From positions 1 to 14,797 of the forward strand of contig CAMCIP010000030.1 in NCBI GenBank assembly GCA_945874855.1: a DNA stretch of 14,797 nt. The letters are read 5' to 3'. Position numbers and translations under genes: made by a program. Of this stretch, positions 7,837-14,102 are shown one piece after another. A model generated the notes under the pieces. It made no database searches. It had not been told where the DNA came from and saw only the letters and a list, made by a program, of their open reading frames with translations. This stretch comes from Brevundimonas vancanneytii. GTDB lineage: Bacteria > Pseudomonadota > Alphaproteobacteria > Caulobacterales > Caulobacteraceae. Each line of letters starts with the position of its first letter. The first letter of the stretch is position 1.

Positions 7837-8568
7837 ATGCCCGTGAGCCGACGGCTGATGATCCTGGGTCTCGCCGCCCTGCCGCTGACGGCTTGCGGCG
7901 GCGGCACGGGACTGCCGCGGATCGGCGGGACCCCGCCGCGCGCACCCTCCGCGGCCGGGTTCCTGGACATCGCCTTCGCCGACTGGACCGACGCGGAACC
8001 GGAGTATGTGCTGTATCCCGGTGACGAGGTCGAGGTGGCCACGCCGACGGCGTCGGAGTTGACGCGCACCCACAAGGTCGGACCTGACGGGCGGATCTCC
8101 CTGCCCCTGGTCGGACAGGTCATGGCGGCGGACCGGACCCTGGCCGAGCTGGGGCGCGACGTCAGCGACGCCTATGCCCGGCAGCTGGTACGCCCTGTGG
8201 TCGAGGTAACGCTGAAACAGGCCGGCCCCGTGCGGGTCTGGGTCGACGGCGAGGTGCGCACGCCCGGTGTCTATGAGATGTTCGGCGACATCGACGCTTA
8301 TCAGGCCGTGATCCAGGCGGGCGGCTTCCTGCCGACCGCACGGACGCAAGAGGTGGCGCTGATCCGGCGGGGGCCCGGGGGTCGTGCCATGATGCGGGCG
8401 ATCGACCTGCGCCCGCGTCGGGGTCTGCCAGTTGCCCTGCGCCGGGGCGACATCATCTTTGTGCCGCGTTCAACGCTGGGCGAAATCGCCAACTTCTTCA
8501 CCCAGGTCCGCAATGCCATGCCGATCGGGTTCAGCTACTCGATCAACGGCCAGTATCAGCAGTTCTGA
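7837..8568 (+). CDS. hfsD: Outer-membrane polysaccharide export lipoprotein (HfsD, Wza/GumB family)
   Basis: The protein is 243 residues. The N-terminus is a lipoprotein signal: basic SRR, a hydrophobic stretch and the lipobox LTAC with Cys20 as lipidation site. The polysaccharide export domain follows (~56-127: YVLYPGDEVEV, then VGPDGRISLPLVGQV and VRPVVEVTLKQ). Next comes a SLBB domain (~131-178: RVWVDGEVRTPGVYEM and AVIQAGGFLPTARTQEV), then LRRGDIIFVPRS and a short C-terminal amphipathic stretch. Its family members form the outer-membrane pore for secreted polysaccharide; HfsD does this for holdfast. It is divergent from hfsA with 126 bases between the two ATGs. GTG at 7843 is a possible alternative start. 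The family is certain; the holdfast role is inferred from the cluster. Confidence 0.88.
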   Translation: MPVSRRLMILGLAALPLTACGGGTGLPRIGGTPPRAPSAAGFLDIAFADWTDAEPEYVLYPGDEVEVATPTASELTRTHKVGPDGRISLPLVGQVMAADRTLAELGRDVSDAYARQLVRPVVEVTLKQAGPVRVWVDGEVRTPGVYEMFGDIDAYQAVIQAGGFLPTARTQEVALIRRGPGGRAMMRAIDLRPRRGLPVALRRGDIIFVPRSTLGEIANFFTQVRNAMPIGFSYSINGQYQQF

Positions 8569-8576
8569 CGGCGGCC

Positions 8577-8888
8577 TCAGGCCGCCAGGGCGGTCGTGCC
8601 GGCGTCGATCCAGCGGCGTGCGGCGCGCTGGGCTTCGCCGATCTCCTCGCGGTCCATCTCCTGGGACAGCTCCCGGCGGTGTTCGCGCGCCTCGACCGAG
8701 CCCTTCATGGCGGCCAGGTTGAAGATCATGTGGGCCGAGACCCGGTCCATCGGGCAGCCGCCCTGTCCGGTCGAATACATCAGGGCCAGTTTGAACAGCT
8801 GATCGCCGTCCATGTCCGGAGTCGGCAGCGGCAGGGCGCCGTCCTGACCGATCTCCACAGCGTCCTGCGCCAGTTCTTGCGCGATCAT
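8577..8888 (-). CDS. Small Sel1-repeat-like protein
   Basis: This 103-residue protein contains one recognisable Sel1/TPR-like unit, LFKLALMYSTGQGGCPMDRVSAHMIFNLAAMKG with SVEAREHRREL after it. The C-terminus, EEIGEAQRAARRWIDAG, is typical of the tail that follows Sel1 repeats in alphaproteobacterial proteins. No signal peptide is seen, so it is probably cytoplasmic. Sel1 repeats mediate protein-protein contacts, and the partner is unknown. The ATG at 8888 is chosen because a GGAGG lies 8 bases upstream; two in-frame GTGs (8891, 8894) are too close to it. It is convergent with hfsD, 8 bases from its stop. A link to holdfast synthesis is only a neighbourhood guess. Confidence 0.72.
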   Translation of the reverse strand: MIAQELAQDAVEIGQDGALPLPTPDMDGDQLFKLALMYSTGQGGCPMDRVSAHMIFNLAAMKGSVEAREHRRELSQEMDREEIGEAQRAARRWIDAGTTALAA

Positions 8889-9078
8889 CACCACATCCTC
8901 CAGGCAGAGGCCTTTCTGGCCCCGCTCTCCTGCAGGCGATAAAATACCCGCGGTTTGAAGTTAAAGTTAATGGCGCGCGGGCGGTGAAATCTTTTCTGTA
9001 AACGCCGGATGAATACTCCGAAGACCGTTCAACGACTGTAAATCCGGTCTCAAGACTTGATTAACGTCAGGCCATGGG
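8889..9078. other. Intergenic, relatively A+T-rich stretch with short direct repeats
   Basis: No gene is seen here. The part from ~8937 to ~9065 is clearly richer in A and T than its surroundings and probably holds the promoter of the Sel1-like gene. It contains TTAAAGTTAA (8961-8970) and two near-copies of CTGTAAA-CCGG (8996-9008 and 9036-9047), 40 bases apart. No clear intrinsic terminator for the upstream glutathione transferase gene is visible. Confidence 0.4.
8897..8901 (-). promoter_or_regulatory. Ribosome-binding site deciding the start of the Sel1-like gene
   Basis: On the minus strand this reads GGAGG. It is 8 bases from the ATG at 8888 but only 5 and 2 bases from the in-frame GTGs at 8891 and 8894, so it supports the ATG. 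Confidence 0.6.
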
Positions 9079-9804
9079 TCAGCGGCTGGCGCGCTGTCCG
9101 AACAGCACGGCGCGCGAGGCGTCGGCCTCGCGTCCGGCCCGCGCCAGATCGCGGCCGAGCTCGGCACCCAGGGCCCGCCCCGCCTGCACGGCCGGCCGGG
9201 CACCGACGGCCTCGAACCAGCGCTTCACATGGGGGAAGTCGGCCAGGTCCTGGCCCTGGCGGGCATAAGGCACGATCCACGGCCAGATGGCCATGTCGGC
9301 GATGGAATAGTCACCCGCCACGAACTCCCGGTCCGCCAGCCGGCGATCCAGGACGCCATACAGCCGGTTGCTCTCGTCCGTGTACCTGCGCACCCCATAG
9401 GCCAGATGACGCTGGTCCGCCGTCAGGGCCGGGGCGTACTGGCGGAAATGATGGGTCTGGCCGGCCATGGGACCGAGGCCGCCGACCTGCCAGAACAGCC
9501 ACTGGTCCACCTCTGCCTTGCCGCGCGCATCGCGGGGATAGAAGCGGCCCGACTTGGCGCCGAGGTATTGCAGGATCGCCCCGCTTTCGAAGATGGACAG
9601 CGGCAGTCCGTCCGGACCGTCGGGGTCGACGATCGCGGGCATGCGGCCGTTCGGGCTCAGGGCCTGGAACTGCGGCTGGAACTGCTCGCCCGTGCCGATG
9701 TTCACAGGCTTGAGCGCATAGGGCAGGCCCATCTCCTCAAGGGCGATGGAGACCTTCCAGCCATTGGGGGTGGGCCAGTACCAGAGCTCGATCGGACGGG
9801 TCAT
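9079..9804 (-). CDS. Glutathione transferase family protein, YfcG/YghU-like
   Basis: The protein is 241 residues from the ATG at 9804, with an AGGAG about 9 bases upstream. A longer frame to 9855 adds 17 residues without family character. The N-terminal thioredoxin fold starts IELWYWPTPNGWKVSIALEE, with the Thr-Pro-Asn motif seen in YfcG/Ure2p-type enzymes in place of a catalytic Tyr or Ser. SPNGRMPAIVD and the glutathione-binding IFESGAILQYL follow. The C-terminal helical domain carries VDQWLFWQVGGLGPMAGQ, YGVRRYTDESNRLYGVLDRRL and YSIADMAIWPW. Close relatives have glutathione-dependent disulfide-bond reductase and peroxidase activity and little classical transferase activity. It is cytoplasmic, with no obvious partner among its neighbours. 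Family assignment is firm; the in vivo substrate is unknown. Confidence 0.88.
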   Translation of the reverse strand: MTRPIELWYWPTPNGWKVSIALEEMGLPYALKPVNIGTGEQFQPQFQALSPNGRMPAIVDPDGPDGLPLSIFESGAILQYLGAKSGRFYPRDARGKAEVDQWLFWQVGGLGPMAGQTHHFRQYAPALTADQRHLAYGVRRYTDESNRLYGVLDRRLADREFVAGDYSIADMAIWPWIVPYARQGQDLADFPHVKRWFEAVGARPAVQAGRALGAELGRDLARAGREADASRAVLFGQRASR

Positions 9805-9971
9805 GCGGGGTCTCCTGCTGCGGTCGGAGGTGGGAAGCGGGGCCGGGCGATGCAACGGCCCGAGCGGGCGAACCTGACCGCCACGTTCAGCGCGGGTTCA
9901 TGCGGCAGACGTGACCCTTGAACGTCCATCCCGGGCGGGTCGCCCCGTCCGTCGCTTCAGAAAGGCCGCAG

Positions 9972-10583
9972 ATGAGCCCCTTGATCCGCGCCGCCATAGC
10001 CGCCGTGGTGCTGTCCGCCACGACCGTGCCCATGGTCGCCGAAGCCCAGACCCGCCGCGACCGTCAGGAGCGCCGCGACGACCGACGCGACTTTCGCGAG
10101 GACCGCCGGGACGACCGTGGCGACTTCCGTCGCGAGCGTCGGGATGACCGGCGCGACTTCCGTCAGGGTGACTATGACAGCCGCCGCGACTTCCGTGACG
10201 ATCGGCACGACGACCGCAGGGACTTCCGCGAGGAACGTCGAGACGACCGTCGGGACTTCCGCAACGACCGGCGCTGGGACCGCAACAACCGCGACTGGTG
10301 GCGGGGACGGTCCGACTTCAGCGACTATCGCGGGGCCCGCAACGGCTACTGGTATGCGCCGGGTCACGGCTACTATCGGGTAGAGCCTCGCTACTATGGC
10401 TACAGCTGGCGTCGGGGGGCCTATCTGCCCTCGGCCTACCACGGCTATTACGTGAGCGACCCCTACTTCTACGGCCTGCACGCCGCGCCGCGCGGCCACC
10501 GCTGGGTACACGTGGACAATGACATCGTGCTCGTCGCCCTGGCCACCGGCATCATCGCCGATATCCTGTTCGACGTCTGGTAG
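9972..10583 (+). CDS. RcnB-family secreted protein with 11-residue Arg/Asp repeats
   Basis: This is 203 residues from the ATG at 9972, with AGAAAGG 7 bases upstream. The frame is open to a TTG at 9918, but the signal peptide fits the ATG start. Residues 1-25 are a signal peptide with probable cleavage AEA/QT. Residues 28-101 are a mixed-charge segment with unit DDRRDFRxxRR; its Phe residues fall at 41, 52, 63, 74, 85 and 96, exactly 11 apart. A Tyr/Gly/Trp-rich linker follows. The C-terminus (~146-203) is an RcnB-type domain: WRRGAYLPSAYHGYYV, then GHRWVHVDNDIVLVALATG. E. coli RcnB is a periplasmic protein of Ni/Co homeostasis, but this domain is widespread in alphaproteobacteria and a metal role here is not shown. 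Location is probably periplasmic. Confidence 0.82.
   Translation: MSPLIRAAIAAVVLSATTVPMVAEAQTRRDRQERRDDRRDFREDRRDDRGDFRRERRDDRRDFRQGDYDSRRDFRDDRHDDRRDFREERRDDRRDFRNDRRWDRNNRDWWRGRSDFSDYRGARNGYWYAPGHGYYRVEPRYYGYSWRRGAYLPSAYHGYYVSDPYFYGLHAAPRGHRWVHVDNDIVLVALATGIIADILFDVW
10053..10274 (+). repeat. In-frame 33-bp (11-residue) tandem repeats in the first RcnB-like gene
   Basis: Six units with consensus DDRRDFR plus four variable, mostly charged residues, phased by a Phe codon every 33 bases (first at 10092). The DNA copies diverge at third positions while the residues are kept, suggesting selection on the protein rather than recent duplication. Confidence 0.75.
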
Positions 10584-10605
10584 ATCGCACAGATCCGGAA
10601 CGTCG

Positions 10606-10640
10606 AAGGCCCCGCGATGCAGGTCGCGGGGCCTTTTTTT
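10606..10640 (+). terminator. Intrinsic terminator after the first RcnB-like gene
   Basis: A perfect 12-bp stem (10606-10617 with 10624-10635) closes a 6-base loop (TGCAGG) and runs into seven T residues (10634-10640). It lies 23 bases after the stop codon, so the two RcnB-like genes are probably transcribed mainly as separate units. Confidence 0.92.
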
Positions 10641-10741
10641 CTTGCCCGGATCTGGTCGGGACATGGTTCATATGCGGTTCAGCTTGCGGGCCTCAGTCTG
10701 ATCTTCGAGCCGCCCGAGAGGGGCGTGCGGGAACCACGAGA

Positions 10742-11656
10742 ATGAAACGCACCCTTCTGGTCTTCAGCGCCCTTTCGGCCTTCGCCCTGCCGGCCATGGC
10801 GCCGGCGACCGCCCTGGCCCAGGACCCCGACAGCCCCCGCGATCTGACAGATGTCCGTGAGGACCGCCGCGAGGCGCGCCGCGAAGCCCGTGAAGAACGC
10901 CGGGGCGGCGGTGGCGGTGGCGGTGGCGGCGGCGAGCAGCGTCCCGATCGTCCCGCACGTCCGGATCGTCCCGTGACTCCCGACCGGCCCGACCGCCCGG
11001 ACAGGCCGGACAGACCCGACCGTCCCGACCGTCCCGTCGTGGACCCCACGCCACCGACCCGGCCCGAGGTGCGCGATGACCGGCGTGACGACCGCCGCGA
11101 TCGGCGCGACGACCGTCGTGATGACCGGCGCGATCGTCGGGACGATCCGCCCGTGGTGTGGCCCGACACGCGTGACGACCGCCGCGATCGGCGTGACGAC
11201 CGTCGTGATGACCGGCGTGACGACCGCTTCGACCGGCGCGACGATCGCCGCGACGACCGGTTCGACCGCCGGGAGGATCGCCGCGACTATCGGGAGTTCC
11301 GTCAGCGCTTCAACCGCGACTCGTGGCGCCGTGACTGGGGCCGTCGCTATGAGCGGCGGGACTGGTGGCGCAATGACCGCAACTTCCAGGGCTGGTCTGG
11401 CGTCCGGATCGGCTTCTACTTCTCGCCCGGCTATGGCTACTACAGCGTCCCGCGGTCCTATTGGGGTCGGCAGTACTATGAGGGTCAGTATCTGCCGTCG
11501 ATCTTCTGGCGGTACGAGATCACCAACCCGGGCCAGTGGGGCCTGCCTTGGCCCCCGGCCGGGGCTATGTGGGTCCTGGTCGACAACAACTTCTACCTCG
11601 TCGATCGCTTCGACGGCTATGTGATCGAAGCCGTCCACGACGCCTGGCGCTGGTAG
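10742..11656 (+). CDS. RcnB-family secreted protein with Gly, Asp-Arg-Pro and Arg/Asp repeats
   Basis: The 304-residue product has a signal peptide (1-26, cleavage ALA/QD). Then come an acidic/basic stretch, ten consecutive Gly (55-64), Asp-Arg-Pro triplets (81-98), a long Arg/Asp segment (110-187) interrupted by PPVVWP, and an aromatic-rich region (205-245). The C-terminal RcnB-type domain (~247-304) reads YEGQYLPSIFWRYEI and AMWVLVDNNFYLVDRFDGYV, and the protein ends in HDAWRW. It is a paralogue of the preceding gene with the same architecture and different low-complexity spacers. It is probably periplasmic; the function is unknown beyond family. The start is the only Met placed in front of the signal peptide, and the ribosome-binding site is weak. 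Long minus-strand frames opposite it are by-products of its repeats. Confidence 0.82.
   Translation: MKRTLLVFSALSAFALPAMAPATALAQDPDSPRDLTDVREDRREARREAREERRGGGGGGGGGGEQRPDRPARPDRPVTPDRPDRPDRPDRPDRPDRPVVDPTPPTRPEVRDDRRDDRRDRRDDRRDDRRDRRDDPPVVWPDTRDDRRDRRDDRRDDRRDDRFDRRDDRRDDRFDRREDRRDYREFRQRFNRDSWRRDWGRRYERRDWWRNDRNFQGWSGVRIGFYFSPGYGYYSVPRSYWGRQYYEGQYLPSIFWRYEITNPGQWGLPWPPAGAMWVLVDNNFYLVDRFDGYVIEAVHDAWRW
10982..11035 (+). repeat. Asp-Arg-Pro triplet repeats (9-bp units)
   Basis: Six in-frame copies of Asp-Arg-Pro (residues 81-98) use varied codons. They form a proline-rich, probably extended spacer between the Gly10 run and the Arg/Asp segment. Confidence 0.75.
11069..11302 (+). repeat. Arg/Asp repeats with 11-residue period in the second RcnB-like gene
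   Basis: Asp-Asp pairs recur 11 residues apart (112, 123, 134; 145, 156, 167), and Phe occurs at 163 and 174. The phase shifts after the PPVVWP break. The period equals that of the neighbouring paralogue. Confidence 0.65.
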
Positions 11657-11676
11657 ACCGTCGCCGCAACGAGAAA

Positions 11677-11700
11677 GGCCCCCGGAGCGATCCGGGGGCC
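11677..11700 (+). terminator. Terminator-like hairpin after the second RcnB-like gene
   Basis: A perfect 10-bp G/C-rich stem (11677-11686 with 11691-11700) closes a GCGA tetraloop of the stable GNRA class, 20 bases after the stop. Only CCTT follows rather than a T run, so termination may be weaker than at 10606-10640. Confidence 0.6.
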
Positions 11701-11766
11701 CCTTCGGCAGGTCCAGGGCACGGTCGGAAAGTTTGGCGCCTGGAGGTGAATCCCGGTCCGGTGCTT

Positions 11767-12648
11767 CTAGCGTGGCGTTGATATCTGAAGGCGACGGTTG
11801 GGATAGTCCAGGGTCAGAACGTTCCTCGCGAACGCCCCCACTCCGAGATTGGCCGCGTTCAGCAGGCTGGGATAGGCAGCCGTTGTGATCCCCAGGATCT
11901 GATTGTTGAGCCTGACCGGGACTGCGAGATCCACGGCCATCACATCCATGGTGCTGCTGACTGTACGCGCCGTTCCAACCTTTCGCGGTTCACCTATCCG
12001 GGGAAGCGAAAGAGCGAGCGCCTCTGGCATGATCAGGGGCGATACCGACTGACCGATGTCGACATGCGCGGGCACCCGGACCTCGCCGACCGAAAGGTCG
12101 ACCATGATGAGTCCACGATCCAGACGGAAGTCGTGCACCGTCTCGCCGTCCGGTTCGGGCAAGGCAATACGGTCGAAGGAAAGTCGGTTCTGCGCGAAGT
12201 CCAGATTGACGCGGAACGTGTCGAACAGACCGGCCCCGATGACTCCATCGATCCCCAAAGCGCCATTCTCGATGGCCGAGACCTGCTCAAAGGTGATCTC
12301 GCCGATCTCGAGCCTAAGGTTCCCGTAGATGGCTGCCTCCTGCGGGGAGTTCCCCGTTGGATCCCCGATGAGAGCCATCCCCACGGGCTCAAGGTTCAAC
12401 TGCTGAATGATCTCCGGACTCAGCACGACCTGAGGCGCCGCGCCCGTATCCAGAATGAGATGGAACGGACCCTGCCCATTGATCATGACAGGCACGAGCG
12501 GCGCGCCCTGACGCCGACCGATGTCAACGCTCATCCGGTCGCCGATGATCTCAAGCGGCGGGGGGCCGCCCCGGATCGACTGGGCAGATGCCGTCCCGGA
12601 CAAGGCGGTGAAAATGACAAGGGCGAGGAGGAGGGCAGCAGTCTTCAT
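11767..12648 (-). CDS. Secreted retropepsin-like aspartic protease, two-domain
   Basis: The protein is 293 residues from the ATG at 12648, with GGAG 7 bases upstream. A longer frame to 12693 adds 15 residues that would spoil the signal peptide. Residues 1-22 are a signal peptide (cleavage ASA/QS). The first lobe has PVMINGQGPFHLILDTGAAPQVVL with the catalytic DTG at 67-69 and a later hydrophobic-Gly motif (GIDGVIGAGLFDTFRVNLDF). A second lobe begins near GLIMVDLSVGEVRVPAHVDIG, where DIG (197-199) sits where a second DTG would be expected. A C-terminal LGVGAFARNVLTLDYPNRRLQI resembles the end of the first lobe. The layout fits the bacterial retropepsin-like family with tandem lobes, which is probably periplasmic. 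Sampled base composition is slightly lower in G+C than in neighbouring genes. The substrate is unknown, and activity through the altered second motif is uncertain. Confidence 0.82.
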   Translation of the reverse strand: MKTAALLLALVIFTALSGTASAQSIRGGPPPLEIIGDRMSVDIGRRQGAPLVPVMINGQGPFHLILDTGAAPQVVLSPEIIQQLNLEPVGMALIGDPTGNSPQEAAIYGNLRLEIGEITFEQVSAIENGALGIDGVIGAGLFDTFRVNLDFAQNRLSFDRIALPEPDGETVHDFRLDRGLIMVDLSVGEVRVPAHVDIGQSVSPLIMPEALALSLPRIGEPRKVGTARTVSSTMDVMAVDLAVPVRLNNQILGITTAAYPSLLNAANLGVGAFARNVLTLDYPNRRLQISTPR

Positions 12649-12742
12649 GTCGAGGCTCCAATAGAGCCCCTTCGTCCCGCACGCCGGCTTCAATGAGATT
12701 TCACGGCCGCAACATTTGCAAACGCGAACGATGGACGGGCAT

Positions 12743-13969
12743 TTACGCCGCGGCCGGCATCCGGGCGACGTTGCAGCGGGTCCACAGCCGGTCCATGGCG
12801 CGCACCAGATCGTCCATCATCCCGTCGTCGTGGTCGGGCGAGGGCGTGAACCGCAGCCGCTCCGTCCCCTTGGGCACGGTGGGATAGTTGATCGGCTGGA
12901 CATAGATGCCGTGCTCTTCCAGCAGCAGGTCCGAGATCATCTTGGTGTGGACCGGATCGCCGACGAACACCGGCACGATGTGACTCTCGGACGGCATGAC
13001 GGGGATGCCCGCCGCCGCAAACCGCGCCTTCAGCTCGGCGGCCCGCGCCTGATGGGCCTCGCGCAGTTCCGGATGGGCCTTGAGGTGCCGCACCGAGGCC
13101 AGGGCACCGGCGGTCAGGGCCGGCGGCAGGCTGGTGGTGAAGATGAAGCCCGCGGCCCAGCTGCGGATCGCGTCCACGATCACGGCGTCGGCGGCGATGT
13201 AGCCGCCCATGACGCCCACGGCCTTGCCCAGGGTGCACTCGATGATGTCGATGCCGTCCAGCACGCCATCGCGCTCGGCGATGCCGGCACCGCGCGGCCC
13301 GTAGAGGCCGACGGCATGAACCTCGTCGAGATAGGTCAGGGCGTTGTACTTCCTGGCCAGGTCGATCGTGCCCTTCAGGTCGGCGATGTCGCCGTCCATC
13401 GAATAGACGCTCTCGAAGGCGATCAGCTTGGGTGCATCGGCCGGCGCGGCCTTCAGCAGCGTCTCCAGATGGGCCAGGTCGTTGTGCAGGAAGACGTGCC
13501 GCTCGCAGCCGCCGTTGCGGATGCCGGCGATCATCGACGCGTGGTTCAGGCTGTCGGAGAAGATGATCAGCCCCGGCAGGATGCGCTGCAGCGTCGTCAG
13601 CGTCGCCTCATTGGCCACATAGCCCGAGGTGAACAGCAGGGCCGCCTCCTTGTGGTGCCAGTCAGCCAGCTCGGCTTCCAGGTCGACGGCCGAGCGGGTG
13701 GTGCCGGAGATGTTGCGCGTGCCCCCGGCACCGGCGCCCGCCTGATCGATCTCGTCCTGCATGGCCTGCAGGACCGACGGATGCTGGCCCATGCCGAGAT
13801 AGTCGTTGGAGCACCAGACCACGACCTCCTGCTCAGTCCCGTCCGCACGCCGGCGCACCGCGCAGGGGAACCGGCCGCGCACGCGCTTCAGGTCGGCAAA
13901 GACGCGATAGCGCCCCTCGGACTGAACCTGCGCAACGGCGGTTCGGAAGGCGGTCTGATAGTCGAACAA
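12743..13969 (-). CDS. hemA: 5-aminolevulinate synthase
   Basis: This PLP enzyme condenses glycine with succinyl-CoA to 5-aminolevulinate, CoA and CO2, the first step of haem synthesis in alphaproteobacteria (C4 pathway), in the cytoplasm. With the TTG at 13969 the protein is 408 residues, the family's usual length, and opens FDYQTAFRTAV, then EGRYRVFADLKR, as homologues do after their initiator Met. No ATG precedes this point; the frame is open to another TTG at 14023. Visible features are CSNDYLGMGQHP (53-64), GAGAGGTRNISG (78-89), YLDEVHAVGLYG (213-224; Asp215 and His218 contact PLP) and TLGK with the Schiff-base Lys249. A substrate-binding C-terminal region (QPINYPTVPKGTERLRFTPSP) follows. 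Thr84 and Asn86 match the known substrate-binding positions. The gene lies downstream of a possible operator and upstream of the protease gene on the same strand. Confidence 0.95.
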   Translation of the reverse strand: MFDYQTAFRTAVAQVQSEGRYRVFADLKRVRGRFPCAVRRRADGTEQEVVVWCSNDYLGMGQHPSVLQAMQDEIDQAGAGAGGTRNISGTTRSAVDLEAELADWHHKEAALLFTSGYVANEATLTTLQRILPGLIIFSDSLNHASMIAGIRNGGCERHVFLHNDLAHLETLLKAAPADAPKLIAFESVYSMDGDIADLKGTIDLARKYNALTYLDEVHAVGLYGPRGAGIAERDGVLDGIDIIECTLGKAVGVMGGYIAADAVIVDAIRSWAAGFIFTTSLPPALTAGALASVRHLKAHPELREAHQARAAELKARFAAAGIPVMPSESHIVPVFVGDPVHTKMISDLLLEEHGIYVQPINYPTVPKGTERLRFTPSPDHDDGMMDDLVRAMDRLWTRCNVARMPAAA

Positions 13970-14066
13970 TCCGGCAATCCCGCAGTGATCGGAATGACCC
14001 GGTTTTGCGCGGCCGATCGGCAAAAGTCTATCGGCCCGGGTCGTTAAATGGTCGCAACCCCCTGAT

Positions 14067-14081
14067 TGAGAACCAGTCTCA
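14067..14081 (-). promoter_or_regulatory. Candidate operator upstream of hemA
   Basis: The 15-base sequence has 5-bp inverted arms (TGAGA/TCTCA) around a 5-base centre. It lies ~98 bases upstream of the proposed hemA start, in the 133-base gap between hemA and the next gene. The shape is reminiscent of Fur-family 7-1-7 sites, which would fit iron control of haem synthesis, but the inner bases do not match well. A perfect palindrome AGAAGCTTCT (14081-14090) adjoins it. No convincing -35/-10 pair was identified. Confidence 0.25.
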
Positions 14082-14102
14082 GAAGCTTCTTTCGAGGTGA
14101 GA

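Noticed and set aside
7711..8349. Extension of the hfsA frame upstream, giving a 693-residue protein
   Set aside because: The added part is antisense to hfsD, has no domain character, and would put the membrane-proximal N-terminus of a Wzz protein ~200 residues too far in.
9022..9050. Inverted arms AGACCG/CGGTCT as a terminator for the glutathione transferase gene
   Set aside because: There are only 6-bp arms with a 17-base loop and no T run in the direction of transcription.
11069..11302. Regularly spaced short repeats resembling a CRISPR array
   Set aside because: The units are contiguous, in frame, degenerate and protein-coding; there are no unique spacers or cas genes.
10679..11638. A 319-codon minus-strand frame rich in Val/Ala/Ile/Pro/Thr, looking like a repetitive hydrophobic protein
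   Set aside because: It is the antisense of the Arg/Asp repeats of the second RcnB-like gene; that gene has a signal peptide and a family domain, and this frame has neither.
12064..12696. A 210-codon plus-strand frame opposite the aspartic protease
   Set aside because: It has no recognisable motif; the minus strand carries a signal peptide, a DTG motif and a ribosome-binding site.
12716..14047. A 443-codon plus-strand frame opposite hemA
   Set aside because: It is antisense to a near-perfect 5-aminolevulinate synthase and is His/Gln/Gly/Arg-rich without domains.
14081..14090. Perfect palindrome AGAAGCTTCT taken alone as a regulatory site or terminator
   Set aside because: Ten bases is too short to be significant alone, it has no loop for a hairpin, and it matches no site I know; noted only beside the hemA candidate operator.
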